From positions 1 through 64,000 of the forward strand of contig CAVPEB010000063.1 in NCBI GenBank assembly GCA_963702765.1: DNA of 64,000 nt. The letters run 5' to 3'. The notes below the pieces were generated by a model that had not been told where the DNA came from, searched no databases, and saw only the letters and a list, made by a program, of their open reading frames with translations. Below are positions 16,785 through 25,945 of this stretch, one piece after another. Source of the DNA: DATMNR01 sp963702765. Lineage in GTDB: Bacteria; Chloroflexota; Ktedonobacteria; Ktedonobacterales; Ktedonobacteraceae. Positions within the stretch are counted from its first letter, which is position 1, and the number at the start of each line of letters is the position of its first letter. Both the position numbers and the translations under genes were made by a program.

Positions 16785-17378
16785 TTCTTGAGGCGGGAGG
16801 TGGATACTATTGGGGTTATCCTCTGCGGTGGCCTGAATACTTATCGTGGCCGTAGGAGCATCCCTTTCCTAGCGGTATCCGACCATCTCGCCTTTTCGTC
16901 CTGGGCATTCCCAATGTGTGAATGCCTCAACAACATTTTGATGGGCAAAATCTGGTCATCCGCGGAAGAAGTGGACGCATATAATTGATGAACCTGATAG
17001 GATCATACGTATGCTCACAACTCCTAGTATCAACGCGAAAATCCTGAAACAGGCATCTTATCGTGCCTTCCTGATTCTATTGGCGTTGTAGATTTATTAT
17101 ACTCCAGCATAAAGGAACGTGCAAACACGCGAGTGATGATTGGTTCGTTTTAAACTACGACGAGCTAGTAAGGTGGCACGTCTGGGTATATAATAGAGGC
17201 ATTGAAAATCGAGAGCATTCATTATCATAATGCCAATAAAATGGGAAGTGTAACCCGCAAGCGTAATAATACCTACTAGGACATTGCTCAACACGCATCT
17301 ATTTTTGAGTCTTACATGTAGGCCAGGCGAATGAGTCAATTCGAAACATCATGAAACTGTCTTAGCAGGGAGTACACT
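16785..17378. other. Divergent intergenic spacer without a gene
   Basis: About 590 bases separate the leftward sdh operon from the rightward sigma gene. Reading frames here lack ribosome sites and family features. It must hold the sdh promoter. On the plus strand TATAAT occurs near 17190 and TTGAAA-N18-CATAAT near 17203-17231, either of which may serve the sigma gene. Confidence 0.4.
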
Positions 17379-18002
17379 GTGGGTTCACTGCGCGGAAAAC
17401 AAGCGAGAACAAATCTTGCAACAGCAGGACAAATTGACGCTGGGGTGCAGGGTTCTCGAGGAACCAGCCATACTGGGTTCTCGGGAGGGGCTAACGTGCA
17501 GGAGTTTCAGACGTTTTATGAGGAAAACCTTGGGGTGATTTATCGCTTTGTTTATAGCAAAGTGGGAAATCGCGAAGAGGCTGAAGATTTAACGTCACAG
17601 ATATTTATGAAAGCTGTGCGCGGTGTCGATACAGAACGAGGCCCGCAAAGTATGCAAAAGTGGCTGTTCCAGGTTGCTCGCACAACTATTGCGGACTACT
17701 GGAGAGTTCATTATCGTATTTCGACCAGTTCGCTTGATCAATTGTTGGAAATTGGCTGGGAGGGTCCTACTGATGAAGAGTCTATTGCTAAGAGCAGCAC
17801 CCCAACAGAGCGCGTGCATCGTATTCTTCAGACACTGCCTGAACATTACAGAGAGGTGCTGACTTGCCGTTTCCTGCTCAATCTTTCGATCCGAGAAACA
17901 GCTAATCGCATGTGTTTGACAGAAGCAAACGTAAAAGTACTGCAGTTTCGCGCACTCAAACGCGCGGCTGATCTCGAGCATGTTGTTAACGAAATGCGTT
18001 GA
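17379..18002 (+). CDS. ECF-type RNA polymerase sigma factor beside a Rieske gene
   Basis: A 207-residue sigma factor. Region 2 begins at FQTFYEENLGVIYRFVYSKV with EEAEDLTSQIFMKAV and KWLFQVARTTIADYWR; region 4 has ILQTLPEHYREVLTCRF and SIRETANRMCLTEANVKVLQ. The GTG at 17379 has AGGGAG before it. A second in-frame GTG at 17496 has a very strong GGGAGGGG 5 bases upstream and would remove a 39-residue low-complexity leader, so the true start may be there. It is followed 56 bases later by the Rieske protein gene, which may encode its regulator. Confidence 0.9.
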   Translation: MGSLRGKQARTNLATAGQIDAGVQGSRGTSHTGFSGGANVQEFQTFYEENLGVIYRFVYSKVGNREEAEDLTSQIFMKAVRGVDTERGPQSMQKWLFQVARTTIADYWRVHYRISTSSLDQLLEIGWEGPTDEESIAKSSTPTERVHRILQTLPEHYREVLTCRFLLNLSIRETANRMCLTEANVKVLQFRALKRAADLEHVVNEMR

Positions 18003-18058
18003 AACAGGTATTAATGATTAAGGATGCTTGAAAAGCTTTCATCTGGAGACACAACACT

Positions 18059-18892
18059 ATGTCAGGTGATATCCATCAGGATAAAGACCAGGAACGATTT
18101 GAAGACTATCTGGAGCTAGAACACTTTATAGAGGAGCTTCAGGCCGGACGTGCAACTCATCCTCCGACTGAGTTGACACCCGACAAGGCTCAGATCTATC
18201 GTATGGCTGCGCTCTTTCGATCCGCCTCGCCTGATAATGTCACCCCACGCCCTGAATTTGCCGCAGAGTTGAAAGCCAGGCTTGAACAGGAAATACAACA
18301 ACCACCTAAGGTTCGGCACTTTCCTTTTATCTCTAAAAAGCCGCAGACAAAGCCCCGTGTCTCGCGACGCGCCTTGTTAGCTGGCGGAGCTGCTGCAGTT
18401 GCAGCTTCAATAGCGATAGGAGTTGGCATAGAACATGTTGTAGATCAGTCTACACAGGAAACAGCAGGAAATTCAGTTTCTTCTATACAACCACCAATAC
18501 CCTGGCAGACTCCTCTTGTGCCTCCGGATGTAGCCTCGACATGGCTCTTCGTCACTACACTGGCTGAGGTTGGAGATAGTGCAATACGATTTGCGACTGA
18601 CTCCATTGTAGGTTATATCATTCGCAATGATGGTGATAACGGCGAATCACTTAAGGAGGGTCCAATTATAGCCCTCTCTGCGGCCTGTACCCATATGGGC
18701 TGCATTGTGCAATGGCAGGACTCAGATCATAAATATCATTGTCCCTGTCACGGAGGTTTATTCACTGAATATGGCAAGCCCGATAACTCAAGTTCAGTTC
18801 GCTATCTGACTTCATTACCACGCCTGGAGACGAAAATTGAGAATGAAAAGGTGTATGTCAGAGTGCCCGGTGGGTCAGCGAGCAAAAAATGA
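18059..18892 (+). CDS. Rieske 2Fe-2S protein with N-terminal cytoplasmic tail
   Basis: A 277-residue protein. Residues 1-100 are hydrophilic and helical, without cysteines. Residues 102-125 form a twin-arginine membrane anchor (SRRALLAGG then a hydrophobic stretch). Residues 155-270 are a Rieske domain with CTHMGC (Cys210, His212, Cys215) and CPCHGG (Cys228, Cys230, His231), all ligands and the disulfide pair intact. Rieske proteins usually begin at the anchor. The 100-residue extension and the ECF sigma gene just upstream suggest an anti-sigma role for the tail, with the exported cluster as a redox sensor. That is inference; an electron-transfer subunit is the plainer alternative. Confidence 0.87.
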   Translation: MSGDIHQDKDQERFEDYLELEHFIEELQAGRATHPPTELTPDKAQIYRMAALFRSASPDNVTPRPEFAAELKARLEQEIQQPPKVRHFPFISKKPQTKPRVSRRALLAGGAAAVAASIAIGVGIEHVVDQSTQETAGNSVSSIQPPIPWQTPLVPPDVASTWLFVTTLAEVGDSAIRFATDSIVGYIIRNDGDNGESLKEGPIIALSAACTHMGCIVQWQDSDHKYHCPCHGGLFTEYGKPDNSSSVRYLTSLPRLETKIENEKVYVRVPGGSASKK

Positions 18893-19324
18893 AGCGGGGC
18901 CTATTGGTAATTGCTCTTGGCATTGCCTTTCTTATTCTTATGACCTGGATTGGCACACTCCTTGATTCTGTTGTTCCCCACACTGTGACAGCTCAAGTAC
19001 AGACTGCTCAAGCAGGCCCATATCACCTGACCTTTCAAGTTAACCCAAATCCTCCAGTAGCATCTCACCCAACAACTCTCTCGATACAAGTGGTATCACG
19101 TGCTTCACAACAACCGATTATCAATGCACATGTAACGCTTACGAGCAATATGGAAACAATGGATATGAGCATTGATCAAAATTGAAGCACAATCACAGGG
19201 TAATGGAATATATCTCGCCAGTGTACAGTTTGCAATGAGCGGTCCCTGGCAAGTACAGGTGCTAATTTCATTGCCAGGGGAAAAACAGACTGTAAGCGCT
19301 TCCTTTGAGGTGGGAGTACAATGA
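18889..19324 (+). CDS. YtkA/FixH-like membrane-anchored protein, frameshifted as sequenced
   Basis: The first part (18889-19185) gives an N-terminal membrane anchor (about 3-25) and a beta-domain ending NMETMDMSIDQ. The next frame continues without gap as IEAQSQGNGIYLASVQF and AMSGPWQVQV to a stop at 19324, which completes a YtkA/FixH-like domain. Removing one A from the AAAA run at 19178-19181 restores a single gene of about 144 residues. The gene overlaps the Rieske stop by 4 bases (ATGA), so it is in the same operon. YtkA/FixH-like domains are often found with copper and cytochrome-oxidase proteins. Sequencing error is as likely as real loss. Confidence 0.7.
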
Positions 19325-19339
19325 GAGTATCCCCATATA

Positions 19340-20374
19340 CTATCTTTCTTCGCCTGTAGCTATTCTTACATAGCTGGTATAGCGTCGTTCATCGATGACA
19401 TTATCTTCAACCGCCTGGCGTATTGCACAATCTTCTTCGTCTATATGCAGGCAATCAGAATACAGGCATTCACCAAGATATGGACGAAACTCGACGAAGC
19501 ACCATGCCAGGTCTTCCGGGGCAATATTTACGGCGGCCAATGCGCGAATACCTGCCAAATCGGCAAGCCAGCCTCCGCCAGACAATGCATAGAGTTGCGA
19601 ACCTGTCGTTGTGTGCTTTCCTTTCCCTGTTACATCGCTTACCAGACCGGTTTTGATGGCCATTCCAGGCTCGATGGAGTTCACCAGGGACGATTTGCCT
19701 ACTCCTGAAGGCCCGCTAAAAAGCGTTGTATGTTCCTTTAATGAGGAACGTAAAGTTTCGATACCTTCTCCAGTCTTTGTGCTTGTCCACAGCACAGTAT
19801 AGTCCAGACTGCTATACAGATTTGCGGAATCATCTACACGCTGTTCATGTGGCAGGTCAGCTTTGTTGAGGCAGATGATCGGACGAATCTCTGCCGATTC
19901 ACAAATTGCCAGGTAACGGTCGAGCATGCCAAAATGAGGCTCAGGTTGAGCCGTCGCAAAGACCAGTACAACCTGGTCAAGATTAGCAAGCATAGTTTGC
20001 TGGATGATTTTTTTGGAGGTTGAACCTGTATCCCTACGCGATAGTGCGCTTTCACGTGGGAGTATCTCCTCAATCATGCCTGTATTTTCGTCAAGTTGGC
20101 GCAGTTTAACATAGTCTCCAACCGATAGGCGGAGTGGTAATGCATTAGAACTTGTGTCGCGATGCTCAATACGCTGGTCTCTGGGTAATGTTAGCAATTT
20201 GTCGTAACGTGGGCGCGCTTTACTCAACGATTTTGACGATTGAGCATGGGCAAAGGCTTTCTTAAGTTTGCCGCGTAGTGTGCAGCGTAATATACCGATA
20301 TCGGTATGAACGTCGTAAATGCCATGTGCGCCGTTCAATACCACTCCGGTTAGTGTCTCCGGGTCTTTAATCAA
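19340..20374 (-). CDS. rsgA: Ribosome small-subunit-dependent GTPase A
   Basis: A circularly permuted GTPase of about 344 residues. An N-terminal OB domain is followed by LNKADL (G4), then GPSGVGKSSLVNSI (G1), DVTGKGKHTTT (G2) and LADLAGIRAL (G3), in the G4-G1-G2-G3 order that defines RsgA. The C-terminal zinc site reads ECLYSDCLHIDEEDC. RsgA helps 30S maturation. The TTG at 20374 is preferred because GGAGGG lies just before it; a longer frame begins at 20419. A 43-residue gene lies upstream on the same strand. Confidence 0.93.
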   Translation of the reverse strand: MIKDPETLTGVVLNGAHGIYDVHTDIGILRCTLRGKLKKAFAHAQSSKSLSKARPRYDKLLTLPRDQRIEHRDTSSNALPLRLSVGDYVKLRQLDENTGMIEEILPRESALSRRDTGSTSKKIIQQTMLANLDQVVLVFATAQPEPHFGMLDRYLAICESAEIRPIICLNKADLPHEQRVDDSANLYSSLDYTVLWTSTKTGEGIETLRSSLKEHTTLFSGPSGVGKSSLVNSIEPGMAIKTGLVSDVTGKGKHTTTGSQLYALSGGGWLADLAGIRALAAVNIAPEDLAWCFVEFRPYLGECLYSDCLHIDEEDCAIRQAVEDNVIDERRYTSYVRIATGEER

Positions 20375-20465
20375 TGCTTTCCCTCCAGGAGAATAAAAAA
20401 ACACGGTTCGAACAATCAATTGTTTGATGCCTACCGTGCGGAGGGAATGAGCAATCTTCTGCCCT

Positions 20466-20597
20466 TTAGTAGATGCCAGGTACTTTCTTATTGAATTCTA
20501 TACTGGTTTCCTGGCCAGGCAGCTTTCGCTCGATATCCCCAACGCGGGTAGACAAGGTGCATACAAGCACAAATGCTGGATAAACGTGCTTTCCCAT
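20466..20597 (-). CDS. 43-residue protein with strong ribosome site (unrecognised)
   Basis: The minus strand reads ATG at 20597 preceded by GGAGGTG at 6 bases, a near-perfect Shine-Dalgarno site, and runs 43 codons to TAA at 20466. The product starts MGKHVYPAFVLVCTLS, has IERKLPGQE, and ends KKVPGIY. It has no clear membrane helix. It lies about 90 bases upstream of rsgA on the same strand. The ribosome site is the main support. I do not recognise the protein. Confidence 0.5.
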   Translation of the reverse strand: MGKHVYPAFVLVCTLSTRVGDIERKLPGQETSIEFNKKVPGIY

Positions 20598-20867
20598 AAC
20601 TTGCACCTCCTCTATGACTGGCAAAGCCAGAATTTATGCGGACGAATATCAATTAGCGATTATTCCAGGAACCTGCGGGGGATATACTAATTCCACAAGC
20701 TTCCTTTGTTTCTGTAGTAGAGAGTACATGAAGAGATATCTATTTGTCAACATCTAAAACGCTTAAATCAGGAAGATTATTCCTCATTCGTAGACATATG
20801 CAGAAAAGCAGTGAAAACAAGCCCACTATTTATTTGTTTTACTATCGACACAGTGTTACTCTTATCA

Positions 20868-22043
20868 TTAACGCAGCTCAAAACGTGCCTCTACCCTACC
20901 AAAGTGAAGGATGTCACCATCCTTGAGAGGCATTGATTCATACGGATGCAATATCTTGCCATTTAAACGTGTTTTATTCCGCGAATTCTGATCCTCTACC
21001 ATCCACGTCCCTCCTTCATTCAAGAAGCGCGCGTGAACACGCCCCAGAGTCATGGTCGAGTCATTAATTTGAATGTCGGGGTGGATCTCGCGTTTCGGAT
21101 CTTCGCGACCAATAATCATTTTAGCTCCTGCCAGGGTAAATGTTTGTCCGGTTGAGATAATGACAAGGCGTGCCTGAGGCAAAGCAGGCATAGGTCCGCG
21201 CATCTGCTGTTGTATTTGTTCGAGAGCAAGGATGAACTCACGTGGTGTCTGGAAACGAGCATCTGGTTGTTTGGCTATCGCCTTTTGCATGAAGATATCA
21301 ATTTCGTAAGGCAAGCCTAAACCTGGGTAGAGACGGCAAATTGAAGGTATATCTTCGGTTTGATGTTTCAGAATGATATCTATAACTGTGCCGCCAGTAT
21401 AAGGAGGATAACCAGCAAGTGCTTCGAAAAGGACAATCCCAAGCGAATAAAGATCAGAGCGTATATCTGCGGAATGGCTGCTCATCACCTGTTCGGGCGC
21501 CGTGTAGTAGGCCGTGCCCATAAATTTATCCGAAGAAGTAATGGTTGGTGAGTCTTTACTGCGCGATAAACCAAAATCGACAATCTTGACTACACCTTTA
21601 TTATTGATGAGGATATTTTGAGGCTTTATATCTCGGTGAACAACACCTATTTTGTGAGCGGCATCCAGACCCCTTGCAGCCTGTAATATATAGTGTATTG
21701 CAAGCAGCGGTTCGATTGGGCCATAACTGGTTACATAAAACTTCAGGTTCTGACCATCGATATGGTGCATGACGATAAAATAGATATTATCATCGTTGCC
21801 ATAATCAACAACCCTTACAACATGCTCATCATTCAAGCTTTGTAAAATGTATGCTTCACGTTTGAAGCGCTCTAACAGTTCATTATCAAAGGTGTGGTCT
21901 GGATACATGACCTTTGCCGCGTACAGATAGTTCGATTGAAGATCACGCACGATATACACTTCGCCGAAACTACCACTGCCCCGTTCGTCTATCAATTTAT
22001 AACGACCTTTGATTATGCGTCCGAGAAGCAGATTACTACTCAT
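20868..22043 (-). CDS. Ser/Thr protein kinase with C-terminal FHA domain
   Basis: A 391-residue soluble protein. The kinase domain spans about 14-275 with glycine loop GSGSFGEV (22-29), Lys44 in YAAKV, HRDIKPQN with Asp138, DFG at 156-158 and the APE-like TAPEQV. An FHA domain follows (about 293-391) with IIGRED, RVHARF and NSRNKTRLNG, which binds phosphothreonine. All catalytic residues are present. Having kinase and FHA in one chain without a membrane segment suggests a cytoplasmic kinase that docks on its own or a partner's phosphosites. It has no co-directed neighbour close enough to define a substrate. Confidence 0.93.
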   Translation of the reverse strand: MSSNLLLGRIIKGRYKLIDERGSGSFGEVYIVRDLQSNYLYAAKVMYPDHTFDNELLERFKREAYILQSLNDEHVVRVVDYGNDDNIYFIVMHHIDGQNLKFYVTSYGPIEPLLAIHYILQAARGLDAAHKIGVVHRDIKPQNILINNKGVVKIVDFGLSRSKDSPTITSSDKFMGTAYYTAPEQVMSSHSADIRSDLYSLGIVLFEALAGYPPYTGGTVIDIILKHQTEDIPSICRLYPGLGLPYEIDIFMQKAIAKQPDARFQTPREFILALEQIQQQMRGPMPALPQARLVIISTGQTFTLAGAKMIIGREDPKREIHPDIQINDSTMTLGRVHARFLNEGGTWMVEDQNSRNKTRLNGKILHPYESMPLKDGDILHFGRVEARFELR

Positions 22044-22189
22044 GTTTCATCCTGTCCCATAGGATATGTTCTTTTCGCTCAGAAATAGCTGTTTATTTGT
22101 CCCATGCTATATTACATCATTTACGTGTTGTTGTCATGGCGGATATGTTTGGCGTTTCCACCAACTATCGGACGCTGAATGCGTAAAGA

Positions 22190-22260
22190 GATCAGGACAG
22201 CGCAAGCGCCCCTACACTGCCGTCCACGCAGCCCCTGTCCCTACAAGAGGGATATCTGGC
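22190..22260. repeat. Dispersed ~70-base repeat B, copy 1
   Basis: The unit contains AGGACAGCGCAAGCGCC, a middle ACACTGC-GTCCAC tract and CCCCTGTCCCTACA. The ends can pair (GGACAG with CTGTCC). Related copies are at 25879-25945 and 61777-61843. All are intergenic. The remainder of the 22044-22465 spacer shows no gene. Confidence 0.75.
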
Positions 22261-22465
22261 AACTGATAGCTTTTCAGTTTCAAGACTGAGCAAGCTCTGT
22301 TATTACACATTATATACATAATTTCTATGTTTTGTTGATGGATATTTTCACGATCGAAAATACCGCTCATTTAGCGCGCAAAATGCGCGATAATTTCTCG
22401 CTCAGCTATTGCTGTGCTGCAATCATACTGATTTTGCTTACCAAGAGATGATCTATAGGAAGGCA

Positions 22466-23284
22466 TCATGGTTTGCTTACCAGAAAAACCAGTTCGCCTG
22501 GAAATTCGAAACGCTGGATTGACCAGGGTTTGTGCCCAATCTGTTGATAAAACCTGGACTCGTAGTTGGCGGCCATACCTTTGTTTTTTCCACCCAGACT
22601 GTGAGCAGGAAATGAGACAACAAGATGGTCGGCATTGATTGACTCAAGGAGGCGAAGTCCCGCCGATTTGTCCACCTGCTCAAGACAAGGAATGGTCTTG
22701 AGAATAAAGGCGATGTCGACCTTTTGTGTTGGACAAGAGTGTATAACATCACTTACTTTTCCCGATCCTTGCACAGGCATAAGAGCAAGACTCTCATTTA
22801 AGAAGCCTATCATATCATCATAGATGTCATATGCAAAATACAGTGCATGTTCACTTAGTGGCATCCAGGGAATGGCAAGTGGATGCAGTCCACAGGCTAT
22901 ATCAATAACCGAGTTGACAGGTGGAAGATTGGCAAAAATAGTGTTATAGAACTGTTCAAGAATTGGTAATCGCTCTCTGGTGGAAGAGTGATATTGCATG
23001 ATCCATTTGCACGTCTCAAGAAAGTGTGCTTCGTTACCCGAACGCTTAGCAAATTTGAGTTCATCGAGCCATACTGAATAGCGAGGAGTGCCTGTTTGAT
23101 AGGCGCCACCAACCTGGTGTAATTTATTTTTGGTAGATTTTATAGCTTCCTTAAGATTACGGTGCTTGAAAAGTTCTTGCTTGCCAATGTACCTGATAAA
23201 TTCAACATCGATGCTTTTATATTTCGCACTTGCAAGAACAGCCTCAGTCAGCCGATCTACCTGCTGGCTATCTACTTCATCCAT
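22466..23284 (-). CDS. FmrO-family 16S rRNA (guanine-1405-N7)-methyltransferase homologue
   Basis: A 272-residue protein matching the Sgm/FmrO/KgmB/Rmt family along its length: an N-terminal helical rRNA-docking domain, SSTRERLP (100-107), the SAM site DIACGLHPLAIPWM (128-141), an acidic DIYDD (153-157), ILKTIPCLE (194-202) and SFPAHSLGGKNKGM (224-237) followed by NYE. These are the landmarks of the enzymes that methylate N7 of G1405 in 16S rRNA and block 4,6-linked aminoglycosides. The start overlaps the end of the TGT-like gene by 8 bases. The family assignment is strong. Whether it still targets G1405 here is unknown. Confidence 0.87.
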   Translation of the reverse strand: MDEVDSQQVDRLTEAVLASAKYKSIDVEFIRYIGKQELFKHRNLKEAIKSTKNKLHQVGGAYQTGTPRYSVWLDELKFAKRSGNEAHFLETCKWIMQYHSSTRERLPILEQFYNTIFANLPPVNSVIDIACGLHPLAIPWMPLSEHALYFAYDIYDDMIGFLNESLALMPVQGSGKVSDVIHSCPTQKVDIAFILKTIPCLEQVDKSAGLRLLESINADHLVVSFPAHSLGGKNKGMAANYESRFYQQIGHKPWSIQRFEFPGELVFLVSKP

Positions 23285-24385
23285 GCTGTTCTGCTCTTAA
23301 TCGTTCAACAAGTTGGGTCATGAATCTGAGATTATGAATAGTCGCAAGTCTAAGAAAAAGACTATCATCGATCTTGAAAAGGTGGTGTAGGTATGCAACC
23401 GAGTAACGCGAACAGCAAAGACAATCGCAGTAGGGTGAAATCGGTTCATTGTTCTTGATTGCCTTGTCATCATTGACGTACAGGTAAGAAAACCACTTTT
23501 CTGTTGCGCCAGGTGCTGGTAAAGAATCTGGCGTTGCAAAAACATAGAGACGAGAGTGCCTTGCATCTCGTGTAGGCATAGCGCTGTCGAAGATATCATA
23601 GCCCATCCTGGCACATTCCAGGACATTTGCCGGATGGCCGATGCCCAGTGCATGCATTGGCAAGTGTGGAGGCACAAGTTCTCTGGTGTAGGTGATGATG
23701 TCCGTAAGGAGCTGGCCTTTATTATCTAGAGGCCAGCCGCCAAAGCCGAAACCATCGAAGCTTATTTCTAAAGAGCCTCGGCACACTGTTTGCGCAACTC
23801 GTGATAGCCTCCACCCTGGATCACTCCAAATAGTAACGGCCTTTGTTCTTGAGGAAGACGCTTTTCTCGCATGAGACGTTGAAACTCAACTTTGCAACGT
23901 TTTGCCCACTCGATAGTTCTTTTGACCGATTCTTGCTGGGTTGCAAAAGAATCATCGACATGTGTGCAATCGTCGAGACAAACAACTATATCAGCCCCAT
24001 AGCTGAGTTGTAATTGCACACTCTTTTCAGGCGTGAGGTGGAACTTGCGATCGGAACCTTCCGGCTGGAAGGTAATGCCTTTGTCATTCATAGAACCGAA
24101 TTTGGCATTTTGCCGAATCAAAGAGTACGCCTGAAAGCCACCCAAATCGGTGATGATTGGGTGTGGCCAGCCAGCCATAGTATGCAGGCCTCCCAGCGCA
24201 GTGATGGTGGATGAACCAGGCCGCTGCATCAGGTGAAAGGTGTTCATCACAACAGCCTCGATACCACACTGTTCGAGGTCAGAGCTATCCACGTTTCGTA
24301 CGACGCCAAGCGTGGCATCGGGCAGGAAAGCAGGGAGGCTTAATTGCCCATGGAGTAGGTGTAAGGTGTTTTTATATTCGCTCAT
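23277..24385 (-). CDS. tRNA-guanine transglycosylase-like protein, frameshifted as sequenced
   Basis: The two overlapping frames (23768-24385 and 23277-23786) together make one TGT-fold protein of about 368 residues. The N-terminal part has MNTFHLMQRPG, DLGGFQAYSL (catalytic base region, normally DSGGFQ), DDCTH and GVIQGG. The C-terminal part has FDGFGFGGWPLD, the nucleophile region YDIFDSAMPTRDAR and the zinc motif CDCLCC with a later IHN histidine. A missing T in a T run (A run at 23770-23772 on the plus strand) explains the break. The GG-x pocket that reads GGLAVGE in Tgt reads GGWPLDN here, so the base exchanged may differ. It overlaps the amidase stop (ATGA). Confidence 0.8.
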
Positions 24386-25806
24386 ATTTTTGGCTGTACA
24401 AGTATCTCTCTACGATGCCAATCCGTCAGTTGCTGGTAGGCATGAGCGATGCGAAGAATCATCGACTCCTCGAACGGCTTACCTACAATCTGCAAACTGA
24501 TGGGTAAACTACCAGTCGAAAAGCCGCACGGTAATGAGATGGCTGGCAGACCCGCGAGGTTAAAAGGCATCGTCAACCTTAACAGGGCAACCGTCGAGTT
24601 TTCAGTGACACCATCAATAAGGATATCTGCATCTGCTTGTTCGATACGAATCGCTGGCATAGGTAGTGTTGGAAGCACTAAAGCGTTTATTCCTTGCATG
24701 CTTGAACGTAGGTTACTTGAGAAAGCCCGCCGTTGCTGTTGCGCGCGCAGGTAATCTACGGCAGGAATAGTTTGGCCCTGAAGTAAACGCAAACGCGTTC
24801 TTTCAGTGTAGGCATCCAAGCGTTCGGTGAGCCATCCTCTTTCCATATGTGCAAAAGAGGCTTCGGGCATCTGGATGGTACGGTACGTATCCATTGCAGG
24901 AGGTAGTAACTCAAGATTTACAAGCTCTGCTCCTTCCTCCTGTAGTACCAGTAAAGCTGCGTGCCAGGCAGTGCGCACTTCAGGATCAAGCGGGGCTACA
25001 TACGATTCCGAGGGTATGCCAAGTTTGATTCCTTGTAATGAAAGCGGATCGCGACCTTCTGCCCCAGCAATCAGAGTTGCGCTAGCCTTGCCAGGGGGGC
25101 CTGAAACACTATTGGGATCGCGGGGGTCGTAACTGGCAAGAGCATCAAACAGCAGCGCACAGTCTTCGGCACTGCGGGCTATTGGGCCAACATGATCGAG
25201 CGACCAGCTAAGGGGAATGACACCGTACGTGCTTACACGCCCATATGTTGGCTTAAGGCCAGTCGCGCCACAGCAGGCAGAAGGAATGCGGATCGAGCCT
25301 CCCGTATCGCTGCCAATAGCACCAGGACACATACCAGCAGCCACCGCTGCTGCAGATCCACCACTGGAACCACCAGCAATATGTTGCAGGTTCCATGGAT
25401 TGCGTGTTGGTGGGGAATATGTCCCGTAGGCAAACTCATGTGTATTTGTTTTACCGATAATCACAGCTCCAGCCCTGCGCAATAGTTCAACTACGGTCGC
25501 ATCCTCCTGTGGAACGTAATCTGCAAGTACCTTCGAGCCTGCCGTCATGCGCACATTTTTGACGCCAATAAGGTCTTTAATAGCAATAGGTACGCCGTGA
25601 AGAGGGCTTCGAAAAAGGCCGGTACGCTGCTCGTTTTCAGCCTTCTCTGCTTCTTCGTAAGCTTGATCGCGCATCACAGTGACGAAGGCTTGAATTTCGC
25701 TATCGAGCTGATCTATAGAATCCAGGGTATCGGCTAAAAGCTCGGTTGGTGTTAGTATGCCTGAGCGGAGTTCTTCGGATGCTTGTTGGATGGATTGGTA
25801 GGGCAT
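24382..25806 (-). CDS. Amidase-signature family protein (GatA-like)
   Basis: A 474-residue amidase. The Ser-Ser-Lys machinery is visible: IAIKDLIGV (Lys), GGSSGGSAAAVAAGM (signature, cis-Ser) and GSDTGGSIRIP (nucleophile Ser), then GLKPTYGRVS. It resembles GatA, but gatB and gatC are not nearby, so it is more likely a general amidase. It starts the leftward unit amidase - TGT-like - methyltransferase, joined by 4- and 8-base overlaps. The link to RNA modification is unexplained. Length and motifs are complete. Confidence 0.87.
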   Translation of the reverse strand: MPYQSIQQASEELRSGILTPTELLADTLDSIDQLDSEIQAFVTVMRDQAYEEAEKAENEQRTGLFRSPLHGVPIAIKDLIGVKNVRMTAGSKVLADYVPQEDATVVELLRRAGAVIIGKTNTHEFAYGTYSPPTRNPWNLQHIAGGSSGGSAAAVAAGMCPGAIGSDTGGSIRIPSACCGATGLKPTYGRVSTYGVIPLSWSLDHVGPIARSAEDCALLFDALASYDPRDPNSVSGPPGKASATLIAGAEGRDPLSLQGIKLGIPSESYVAPLDPEVRTAWHAALLVLQEEGAELVNLELLPPAMDTYRTIQMPEASFAHMERGWLTERLDAYTERTRLRLLQGQTIPAVDYLRAQQQRRAFSSNLRSSMQGINALVLPTLPMPAIRIEQADADILIDGVTENSTVALLRLTMPFNLAGLPAISLPCGFSTGSLPISLQIVGKPFEESMILRIAHAYQQLTDWHRREILVQPKI

Positions 25807-25878
25807 AGTCGTTCTTTTATACTTTCCTGCTACTATCTATATTTTTCTTGTGAGTATATCACAACCGCGCTATAGCGA

Positions 25879-25945
25879 GATCAGGACAGCGCAAGCGCCC
25901 CCACACCACATCCACACAGCCCCTGTCCCTACACGATGGATATTT
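25879..25945. repeat. Dispersed ~70-base repeat B, copy 2
   Basis: It shares GCGAGATCAGGACAGCGCAA with copy 1 and the CCCCTGTCCCTACA end. It lies in the 484-base spacer upstream of the amidase promoter region and the methyltransferase gene, where no gene is seen. Confidence 0.75.

Noticed and set aside
23760..23790. Programmed -1 frameshift in the tgt-like gene
   Set aside because: No X-XXY-YYZ slippery heptamer is in frame and no strong downstream hairpin is seen; a missing T in a run is simpler.
24382..25806. Call as gatA
   Set aside because: Motifs fit the whole amidase-signature family and gatB/gatC are not adjacent, so a specific gatA call is not supported.
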